Origin: Puia dinghuensis
GTDB lineage: Bacteria > Bacteroidota > Bacteroidia > Chitinophagales > Chitinophagaceae
Direction of reading: 5' to 3'
Assembly: GCF_014642875.1 (NCBI RefSeq)
Contig: NZ_BMJC01000005.1
Span: 124,001-188,000 of the forward strand
DNA length: 64,000 bases
Position 1 is the stretch's first letter, and every line of letters begins with the position of its first letter. Shown here in pieces: positions 34,768 to 41,484 of this stretch. The translations under genes were made by a program, and so were the position numbers. The notes beneath the pieces were generated by a model. The model searched no databases and was not told the origin of the DNA. It was given only the letters and a program-made list of their open reading frames with translations.

Positions 34768-35997
34768 TTAATGAACATTTGAATCACCGCTATCGGTTTC
34801 TTTACGTGTGAGGTGTACCCTTTGTTTCATCAACAACGCCTCCGGAATTACGACCTCATTGGATTCCACCAGAATGACGCAGATCTTCTCGTACTTTATC
34901 TTCACATCGTTCAGCCTGATCGGTTCCTCTTTTTCAAGATGATCCAGCAAGGAATAGATATCCTTCTCGAATGCATCGTTCTTTTCAAACAGTCGAACGC
35001 ATGTTTTCCCGATCTTCCCGTCCTTATCGAATTTCATATCTGCAAATATCCATCCGCTATAGTCACTGTAGTTGCGCCGTTTTAGGATATTTTTGATTCC
35101 CTGGTCAATCTCAGCGAGAATGTGTTCCGATCTCGTAAAAGGTGATCCTCTCATGCGTTTCCCGTACGCCTCGCAAAAGTCGTCCTGCGTATATTGGTCC
35201 AGGCCTTTATACAGGGGTAAATTTTCGAACCGGCAGAAATACTCCTCGTAATAATCGCGTGTGCCTGTAAGCGAATACGAACGCCCCTTTTCAAACCGAC
35301 CGTTAAAGAATATTTCGATATTGGCAGGTCCGCTGAGATACTTGTTGTACATCTTCCACTCACCCTCCTGCAAGCCGTCTTTGACATCACCCTCCATATC
35401 GCACTCCTGGGGGCTCGTAGCCGTACCAAACAGCACTTTGCCTTTAAAATGCCCGTTGCCATTCCTCACCAGGGCGTGCCCATTTTCCGTGAAGTATTCC
35501 AGTAGGAATGTCCCTGAATCCGTAAAGTTGATGGTCTTGGCCTTTTGACCATTCTCATAATAGTAAACCCAAATGCCTTTCTTCTCATTTTTTATGTACG
35601 CGCCATCCTCCCGGATATGTCCATTCTTGTAATAGAACACGCAAGGTCCATCCAATTGCCCGGCCTTATACTGGAGAGTGGCTGCCAGAGCGTCATTTGC
35701 TACATAATGATCCGTAGCCGGCCCATCCAATTGATAGTATTTATTGATCCTTGCCTGACGATAGAACACTGCACAGCTACGGTCGGACAATCTTGAGGCA
35801 TATTGATTCAGATAGAAAAAGATATTATCCCCATCTACAAAAGCCAGTTGTCTGCAAAAGAAAAGCGAGTCGGCCGGGATGACGGTGGAATCAACCGGCT
35901 TCATCTTATTTTGAATCGTTCCATCCACCTTGCCTGACAGCGAAGAGATGAACAAAAGACATAGAGTAAGGCTACCAAGGAATCCAGTCGTTTTCAT
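34768..35997 (-). CDS. Secreted MORN/YwqK-like repeat protein
   Basis: A 409-residue protein with a signal peptide (FLGSLTLCLLFISSLSG). The central part has MORN/YwqK-type repeats built on FYYKNGHIREDGAY, VYYYENGQKAKTINF and EYFTENGHAL. The C-terminal 150 residues contain ADMKFDKDGKIGKTCVRLF, resembling the TonB C-terminal-like domain found in similar Bacteroidota proteins. Despite the name 'YwqK antitoxin', there is no toxin gene here. Base composition is AT-richer and less C-skewed than its neighbours, which could mean later acquisition. The FecR-like lipoprotein gene follows after 12 bases. The function is unknown. Confidence 0.72.
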   Translation of the reverse strand: MKTTGFLGSLTLCLLFISSLSGKVDGTIQNKMKPVDSTVIPADSLFFCRQLAFVDGDNIFFYLNQYASRLSDRSCAVFYRQARINKYYQLDGPATDHYVANDALAATLQYKAGQLDGPCVFYYKNGHIREDGAYIKNEKKGIWVYYYENGQKAKTINFTDSGTFLLEYFTENGHALVRNGNGHFKGKVLFGTATSPQECDMEGDVKDGLQEGEWKMYNKYLSGPANIEIFFNGRFEKGRSYSLTGTRDYYEEYFCRFENLPLYKGLDQYTQDDFCEAYGKRMRGSPFTRSEHILAEIDQGIKNILKRRNYSDYSGWIFADMKFDKDGKIGKTCVRLFEKNDAFEKDIYSLLDHLEKEEPIRLNDVKIKYEKICVILVESNEVVIPEALLMKQRVHLTRKETDSGDSNVH

Positions 35998-36127
35998 TAT
36001 TAGCAGATAATTTACAAAAGCTAGGTCACATCAAAGACCAAGATAAGCTATCTCGGTATATAATCGTAATCTGACCTCTAAGTCCTACCCTGACCTTATC
36101 CCGCCCAATTGCCTTACCTTTACCCCC

Positions 36128-36982
36128 ATGATCCGCGTCGGTGAATACAACACACTAACGGTAAGAAAGCAGCTCGCCTTCGGCCTCATCCTGGAGGACG
36201 GCAAAGATGGCATTCTCCTGCCCAAACGTTTTGTTCCCAAAAACGCAAAACCGGGCGACGAACTCACCGTCTTCCTCTATCATGACAGTGAAGACCGCCT
36301 CATTGCCACCACCCAACACCCCAAAGGCATCCTCGGCGACATCGTCCTGCTCCGCGTCGTCAGTCTCACCCCCCAGGGCGCCTTCCTCGACTGGGGACTC
36401 ATGAAAGACCTCTTTGTCCCCAAATCGAAACAGCTCAGCGGCATGAGACTCGGCGGCGACTATCTCGTAAAGATCTACCTCGACGAACAAACTGGCCGGC
36501 TCGCCGCCACGGAGAAAATAGAACCCTTTCTCAGCAACGCAGACATCACCCTTAAGGAAAAAGACCTCGTCGACCTCACCGTATACCGCCGCACCGACAT
36601 CGGCTATCTCGTGATCATAAACAACCGGCACACCGGCGTCCTTCACTTCAACGAGATCTTCCGCGACGTAAAGTCCGGCGACCGCTTCCCCGGCTTTATA
36701 AAGAACATCGTCCCGCCCGATCGCGCCGCCTCCGGCGAAACCGAGATCGACGTCGTCGCCGGCAAACCCGGTTACGAACGTACCGAAGACGCCGCCGCAA
36801 AGATCATCCGCCTCCTGAAAGAAAATAAGGGCCGGCTGCCCTATCATGACAAATCCGACCCTGAAGCCATCTATGCCTTCTTCGGCATGAGCAAAAAGAC
36901 CTTCAAAATGACCACCGGCCGGCTCTACAAGGAAAAAAAGATCCTCATCACCGACACCGGCATCAGCCTCATAACACCCTGA
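36128..36982 (+). CDS. cvfB: CvfB-family S1-like RNA-binding protein
   Basis: A 284-residue cytoplasmic protein of the CvfB/YitL family: three S1-like OB folds followed by a winged helix. Signs are VGEYNTLTVRKQLAFGLIL at the start and GAFLDWGLMKDLFVP in the middle, then GVLHFNEIF and the C-terminal AIYAFFGMSKKTFKMTTGRLYKEKKI (winged helix, shortened in function, not in sequence). In Staphylococcus the homologue affects virulence gene expression through RNA. A TACCTTTA box (36115-36122) lies five bases before ATG 36128, hinting at a leaderless message. Length is normal. Confidence 0.93.
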   Translation: MIRVGEYNTLTVRKQLAFGLILEDGKDGILLPKRFVPKNAKPGDELTVFLYHDSEDRLIATTQHPKGILGDIVLLRVVSLTPQGAFLDWGLMKDLFVPKSKQLSGMRLGGDYLVKIYLDEQTGRLAATEKIEPFLSNADITLKEKDLVDLTVYRRTDIGYLVIINNRHTGVLHFNEIFRDVKSGDRFPGFIKNIVPPDRAASGETEIDVVAGKPGYERTEDAAAKIIRLLKENKGRLPYHDKSDPEAIYAFFGMSKKTFKMTTGRLYKEKKILITDTGISLITP

Positions 36983-37021
36983 TCACCTCACCCCACCGCT
37001 GACTCCGACCCCCGCCCCATC

Positions 37022-38410
37022 TTACGGCCCCACCGTCCGCGTCCACACCTCCGTCCGCCCCAGCAGCGATATCCCCACATATCCCCGCACCTTCAATGTA
37101 TTCATATCTTTCAACGACATCGTACAACTATACGTCTTCCCACTCTGCGGATCATAGATCTTCCCCCCGTTCCACTCATCCTCATCGAACTTGAACCCGC
37201 TCAGCAACCCCAGCCCTAGCAAAGGCCGGCTCCGAAGCCGCTCATCCGGGTTATTCTTATCTACCCTCGGCTTCCCGTTATCTTCATTAGGAAACTGCAG
37301 ATACACTATCTTCCCAAAATACTGATCGCCGCTGCGATAGATCTGAATCTTCGCCGGCCTATCCCCATGCGTCATCCACACCCCCGTCACATCATCCGGC
37401 TTCACCGGCCCGGTAGCCACCACCCCCACCACCAACAACAACCCCATCCATCCCTGCCGCTCCACACTTCCACTGCGCGCAGCCTGCCCCACCACGCTCG
37501 TCTCCCGCGCCTCACCAGTCCCCGCCACGCCGGCCTTCCGCCCAGAACTTCGTCGAAGCTCCGGGCCCTCGCTTCGGCCTTCGTCGGAACTGCTTCGCCA
37601 CGTTCCTCCTCGGTCGGGTCCTTCTCTTTCGCTCGGACCCGTTCGCAACCTTCGCTCGAGAGGCTCGGTTGCTTCCGCAAACGACTCATCATAGTCCTTC
37701 CGCAGCGTCCCCATCATCCGGTCCCAAAAAAGAAAATACAATCCATAGTTACCCTTGAAATATCGGTGGTGCAGATTATGACTCACCGAAGTATTGATCC
37801 ACTTCCCCAGCCAGTTCCGGCTAAAGGAAGCAGGATACAACTCGAACCCCAGGTGGCCGTATACATTGTATACAAGGCTGATCACAAAAAACGCAAACAA
37901 ATGCCACCCGTTTATCGGCAGCGTAAAAAGAAAGATAACAAAGATCAGCGATTCCAGTACAGCCTCCAGTGGGTGGAAGGCATACGCCGCCCACGGTGAA
38001 GGATTCACGCTCCGGTGATGGACAAGATGAAACAGCTTGAACAGCCGCGGGTGATGGATCAACCGGTGCATCCAGTAAAAGTAAGCGTCGTGTATTACCA
38101 GCATCAGCGGAAAGGCAGCAAAGAAATACCCCCACCCATACCGGGAAACATCGGCATAATAAGTCGTATGCGGCCGCAGGCTGTCATTCTCCACCAGCAA
38201 CAGCGGCGGCAGCGCAAAGATCACGATCGAAATGGTAGAGAAAACTATCTCCCGCACATAATCCTTCCTCGCGGGAAACTTCGTCTGTATCTTCTTCCAC
38301 GTTATCCGCTTCCTCAACAGGACATAAAACACCAGGAAAGCAATCCCGGCGATGATATAATATTTGTCGGCAACATCCAGCAGCGATCGGAAAAAGGTTG
38401 GCCAGCTCAT
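37022..38410 (-). CDS. Sterol-desaturase-like hydroxylase joined to a DUF2147 domain by a repeat
   Basis: One open frame of 462 residues joins two unrelated proteins. Residues 1-247 are a fatty acid hydroxylase/sterol desaturase-like membrane protein with four to five helices. Its diiron histidine clusters are HDAYFYWMHRLIHH, HLVHHRSVNPSPW and SHNLHHRYFKGNYG, and it normally ends soon after DRMMGTLRKDYDESF. Residues 248-321 are Arg/Glu/Gly/Ser-rich and encoded largely by interspersed repeat copy 4 (37551-37680). Residues 322-462 are a DUF2147-like domain (DDVTGVWMTHGDRPAKIQIY, GLLSGFKFDEDEWNGGKIYD), whose family is usually a separate exported protein. A hydrophobic start MGLLLVVGVVATG remains at 37447 and could still act as an independent start. 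Either one fused protein or two products is possible. Confidence 0.8.
   Translation of the reverse strand: MSWPTFFRSLLDVADKYYIIAGIAFLVFYVLLRKRITWKKIQTKFPARKDYVREIVFSTISIVIFALPPLLLVENDSLRPHTTYYADVSRYGWGYFFAAFPLMLVIHDAYFYWMHRLIHHPRLFKLFHLVHHRSVNPSPWAAYAFHPLEAVLESLIFVIFLFTLPINGWHLFAFFVISLVYNVYGHLGFELYPASFSRNWLGKWINTSVSHNLHHRYFKGNYGLYFLFWDRMMGTLRKDYDESFAEATEPLERRLRTGPSEREGPDRGGTWRSSSDEGRSEGPELRRSSGRKAGVAGTGEARETSVVGQAARSGSVERQGWMGLLLVVGVVATGPVKPDDVTGVWMTHGDRPAKIQIYRSGDQYFGKIVYLQFPNEDNGKPRVDKNNPDERLRSRPLLGLGLLSGFKFDEDEWNGGKIYDPQSGKTYSCTMSLKDMNTLKVRGYVGISLLGRTEVWTRTVGP
37551..37680 (+). repeat. Interspersed palindromic repeat, copy 4 (inside a CDS)
   Basis: It shares CTTCGTCGAAGCTCCGGGC with copy 5, and CCTTCGTCGGAACTGCTTCG and CGCAACCTTCGCTCGAGAGG-type palindromes with copies 1 and 3, again in plus orientation. 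It lies between the desaturase-like and DUF2147 coding parts and supplies an open frame through itself. Confidence 0.72.
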
Positions 38411-38470
38411 ATCAGTGGTTTAATAGACCAAATTTACTCGCCCCACCCCAAAAAATCGTTAACCCCGGTT

Positions 38471-38763
38471 AATTTCTGGACGTTCCCCGGCGCCGCAAAC
38501 CAAAGCGAAGCGCCGGGCCGGGCAGACCTTCGTCGAAGCTCCGGGCACTCGCTTCTCCTCGGTCGCAACCGCTGACGCTAGGTTGTACTATAGTCCTCGC
38601 CCCCGCTTAACAACTCGGGCTCCGGGCTGCCGCAGAACTTCGTCGAAGCTCCGAGCCCTCGCTTCTCCTCGTTAGAGCTTCGGCCCGCAACACCGTTGCG
38701 GCCTCTCGCTCGCATCCTTCGCTTCACTCGGATGCCTTCACTGGCGTTCGGATGTCCCTAACG
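38471..38763 (+). repeat. Interspersed palindromic repeat, copy 5 (double unit)
   Basis: The head GACGTTCCCCGGCGCCGCAA and the hairpin CGGCGC...AAACCAAAGCG...GCGCCGGG match copy 6. CTTCGTCGAAGCTCCG occurs twice (near 38530 and 38639), so two units are joined. The tail TGTCCCTAACGCACCCCC matches the common end. Confidence 0.75.
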
Positions 38764-38775
38764 CACCCCCACATT

Positions 38776-38815
38776 CTACTTACATGTAAGTAAGGAAATT
38801 TTTTCCAAAAACACC
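38776..38815. repeat. Palindromic element, copy 2
   Basis: TACTTAC-AT-GTAAGTA (38777-38792) is a 7-bp inverted repeat followed by AGGAAATTTTTTCCAAAAAC, nearly identical to the element at 19369-19411. It lies directly after repeat copy 5 and 54 bases past the stop of the NmrA-like gene. Confidence 0.7.
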
Positions 38816-38868
38816 CCCTCCCCTTCCCACCCGCGAATGTCCTGCCACCATAACGAAAAAGCGCACCT

Positions 38869-39774
38869 TTAGTTAAACGCCGAACTATATTTATAGATAA
38901 ATTCAGCGAAACTGGTTGGTCTTATGCCCAATCGCCTGTGGGTGTCGAGCTTGACATAAGACTCGGTGCACCTCATTCTTCCTTTCGATAGTTGGTTCAG
39001 GATTTCGATCCCTGCCGGTGATATGCCCAGTTTGGTCAGCAGCTCGTGGTACTCGACGAAGCCGATAGGCATATAGCTTATCTTTTTACCGATCACATTC
39101 GAGATGATCTCAGCGGCTTCATACATCGTCATGGCATCTGGCCCTGTCATCTCGTAATATTTTTTGTCGTGCCCCGGCTGACTAAGGATGGCCACACAGG
39201 CCTTGGCCACGTCTTCGATAGCGACGGGAGTTTCCATTGCGTCCCCTATCGGGAGCATCAATGCATGCTGCTGCATGTTGACGCCTGAATGCGTGCCGGG
39301 CAGGTACAGCTGCATGAATTGGCTAGGCCGGACGATGGTCCATTTTAGCCCTGAGTCGATCAGGTAATCTTCTATTTTTTCATGGTCGAGCCCGGGCTTA
39401 AAATTGTATGTCTTGAACCCTATGCCTGCCGCTGCCCCGGAATACTTGACGACATGCGGTATGCCGGCCATTTTAGCGGCATCGATAAATGTCTCCTGTG
39501 TTTCCACCATTTTTTCAAAGGCCGAAGATAGCAATAGCGCTTTTTCCACGCCCTCGAAGGCCTTATGCAAGCTACCCGGCTGAAGCATATTCCCTTCCAC
39601 TATTTCCACATTCGGGTGGCCCTCAAACCAGCGTGCCTTTTCGCGATTTCTGACGAGCGCCTTAACAGGAATGCTCTGCCTGATGAATTCCTTGATTACC
39701 AATGATCCGCTGAGGCCGGTGGCGCCGGTAACCAGGATCTTTGCTTTTGATTTGACATCATTTGACATTTCCAT
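38869..39774 (-). CDS. NmrA-like NAD(P)-binding protein
   Basis: A 301-residue atypical short-chain dehydrogenase of the NmrA / NAD(P)H:quinone-oxidoreductase-like type. The Rossmann motif is ILVTGATGLSGSLVIKEF near the N-terminus, then VKALVRN for the cofactor phosphate side and WTIVRPSQFMQ in the middle. The frame opens at 39801, but the promoter (39788-39815) covers that start, so ATG 39774 or 39768 is used. It is divergent from a GlxA-type regulator gene with a shared 103-base region, the usual arrangement of a regulator and its target. Both genes lack the C-skew of the window. Its substrate is not known. Confidence 0.88.
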   Translation of the reverse strand: MEMSNDVKSKAKILVTGATGLSGSLVIKEFIRQSIPVKALVRNREKARWFEGHPNVEIVEGNMLQPGSLHKAFEGVEKALLLSSAFEKMVETQETFIDAAKMAGIPHVVKYSGAAAGIGFKTYNFKPGLDHEKIEDYLIDSGLKWTIVRPSQFMQLYLPGTHSGVNMQQHALMLPIGDAMETPVAIEDVAKACVAILSQPGHDKKYYEMTGPDAMTMYEAAEIISNVIGKKISYMPIGFVEYHELLTKLGISPAGIEILNQLSKGRMRCTESYVKLDTHRRLGIRPTSFAEFIYKYSSAFN

Positions 39775-39787
39775 TGTTTTGTTTTTA

Positions 39788-39815
39788 CAAAGGTATGGCA
39801 TGAAAATACCACCAA
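39788..39815 (-). promoter_or_regulatory. Promoter of the NmrA-like gene
   Basis: On the minus strand TTG (complement of 39813-39815) and TACCTTTG (complement of 39788-39795) are 17 bases apart, a full promoter. Transcription would start near 39782, just before ATG 39774. The divergent GlxA-type gene has a TAACTTTA box at 39865-39872, so a regulator bound between could control both. Confidence 0.65.
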
Positions 39816-39877
39816 TGGGGTGTGAATTTTACAACTTAAGGGGTGATTTGTTTCATTTGCGCCCTAACTTTACCCCC

Positions 39878-40849
39878 ATGAAGCAAGTCAGCATTTTATT
39901 AACGGAGGGCATGCTAAAGCCGAGCTCCTTGTTTACGGCTATAGAGATCTTTGAAAAGGCAAATGAGTTCTATGCCAATTCGGGAAAGCCCGATTATTAC
40001 GATGTACAAATTGTGGGGCAGGATATAAACCAAAGCCTACTGAATGCCCATTTTACGATCAACACGATAAAAAACATTTCCGACATCCGGAAAACCGATT
40101 TGATCCTGATACCCGGTTTTCATGACAAGGACGACTATGCCATTGCAGGGAGCAGCCAGGCGATCGCGTGGATGATCGACCAGTACAAGGAGGGGGCGGA
40201 GATAGCCAGCTTATGCACCGGGACCTTTTTGTTGGCGGCGACCGGCCTCCTGAAAGGCAAGGAATGTTCTACCCACTGGAAGGCCGGGGATTCGTTCAGG
40301 AAAATGTTCCCGGACCTGAAATTGCGTACCGACAAGATCATTACCGACTGCAAGGGGCTTTATACCGCGGGCGGCGCTATTTCGTGCTTGAACCTCGTGC
40401 TGTACCTGGTGGAAAAATATAACGGGAGGGAGGTAGCCCTGTATTGCGCAAAAGTGTTGCAGATCGAGATCGAGCGAAACTCCCAGTCGCCTTACATCAT
40501 TTTCAAGGGCCAAAAGAGGCACGATGATGAAGAAATAAGAAGTGTGCAGGAATTCATTGAAAATAATATTGAAGAGAAAATATCGGTGGATTCTCTGGCC
40601 GATAAATGCAGCATGAGCAGGGGGACCTTTATCCGGAGATTTAAAAAAGCCACCAAAAACGCCCCGGTAGAATATATACAACGGGTCAGGATCGAAGCGG
40701 CAAAAAGGAGCCTTGAAGCGAGCAGGAAAAATATCAAAGAGGTGATGTATGCCGTCGGGTATACGGATATGAAGGCTTTCAGGACGACTTTTAAGAAAAT
40801 AACGGGGCTCACCCCGGTAGAATATAAAATGAAGTTTAGTAAGAATTAA
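39878..40849 (+). CDS. GlxA-type transcriptional regulator (DJ-1/PfpI domain plus AraC HTH)
   Basis: A 323-residue regulator: an N-terminal DJ-1/PfpI-like domain (residues 1-190, VSILLTEGMLKPSSLFTAIE, LCTGTFLLAATGLLKGKECSTHWK shortened by domain) carries the family cysteine in SLCTGTF. A C-terminal AraC/XylS pair of helix-turn-helices follows (SVDSLADKCSMSRGTFIRRF, IKEVMYAVGYTDMKAFRTTF). ATG 39878 is the start; earlier in-frame codons fall in the intergenic region. It probably controls the divergent NmrA-like gene. The plus strand here is G- and A-richer than the surroundings, with unlike codon use, suggesting that the pair arrived together by transfer. Confidence 0.92.
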   Translation: MKQVSILLTEGMLKPSSLFTAIEIFEKANEFYANSGKPDYYDVQIVGQDINQSLLNAHFTINTIKNISDIRKTDLILIPGFHDKDDYAIAGSSQAIAWMIDQYKEGAEIASLCTGTFLLAATGLLKGKECSTHWKAGDSFRKMFPDLKLRTDKIITDCKGLYTAGGAISCLNLVLYLVEKYNGREVALYCAKVLQIEIERNSQSPYIIFKGQKRHDDEEIRSVQEFIENNIEEKISVDSLADKCSMSRGTFIRRFKKATKNAPVEYIQRVRIEAAKRSLEASRKNIKEVMYAVGYTDMKAFRTTFKKITGLTPVEYKMKFSKN

Positions 40850-40883
40850 AACGGTTCCCGGCAGCAAAAACTCAAGCAGAGGC

Positions 40884-41462
40884 TCATTTCCCCGCCAGCC
40901 TCTTCCTCATCCTGCTCAAACTCGGCGCCGCTACCCCCAGGTAACCCGCAATAAACTTCAGCGGCACCCGCTCCAACAGCTCAGGATGCGTAACCATCAT
41001 CTTCACATACCGCTCCTCCGCCGACTGCATCTGCTTCTCCTGCGCATACAACATCATCCGGTGCAAGTCCTCCAATATCACCCGGTTGAACAACGTCTCA
41101 AAGGCCGGATGGATGGCAAACACATCCGGCAGCTGGCTCTTGTTCAATAGCAACACCGAACAATCCTCCAGTGCGACAAAATTCTTATGGGAAGGAATAT
41201 TGTCGTTGATACTCTCCACATAGGTAAAGAACTCATTCTCAAAACAAAAATTACAAATCACCTCCTTCCCCAAATCATCATGCAGCGTCACCATAATAAG
41301 CCCCGAATTCAAGAACCCGATGAAGGAGCAATACTCCCCAGCCCGCAGGATAACCTCCCCCTTAGCAAATCGAACCTCCCTGCTAAAAAGAAACGCCCTC
41401 CCCAGCGCCTCATCGGACACGACCACCCTCCGCCTGATATATTCCGTCACCCTATCGTACAT
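40884..41462 (-). CDS. Crp/Fnr-family regulator
   Basis: A 192-residue cyclic-nucleotide-binding-domain regulator of the short Bacteroidota type. The jelly-roll effector domain has FAKGEVILRAGEYCSFIGFLN-like strands (FAKGEVILRAGEYC) and NSGLIMV. The C-terminal helix-turn-helix is VPLKFIAGYLGVAAPSLSRMRK. The cAMP-binding arginine motif is not conserved, as is common in this group. ATG 41462 is favoured, since the longer frame to 41513 runs into the spacer after the helicase gene. It follows the SNF2 gene by 22 bases on the same strand, so they may be co-transcribed. The target is unknown. Confidence 0.88.
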   Translation of the reverse strand: MYDRVTEYIRRRVVVSDEALGRAFLFSREVRFAKGEVILRAGEYCSFIGFLNSGLIMVTLHDDLGKEVICNFCFENEFFTYVESINDNIPSHKNFVALEDCSVLLLNKSQLPDVFAIHPAFETLFNRVILEDLHRMMLYAQEKQMQSAEERYVKMMVTHPELLERVPLKFIAGYLGVAAPSLSRMRKRLAGK

Positions 41463-41484
41463 AGAAAATAATTTACGCCAGCGC

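Larger units (their letters stand above)
38411..38868. other. Gene-free region filled by repeats
   Basis: These 458 bases hold repeat copy 5 (38471-38763) and the second palindromic element (38776-38815). The promoter of the desaturase-like gene must lie in the short stretch 38411-38470, but no convincing box is visible. Confidence 0.6.

Noticed and set aside
34768-35997. YwqK-like protein as part of a toxin-antitoxin system
   Set aside because: The name comes from a family label only; the protein has a signal peptide and no toxin gene lies next to it.
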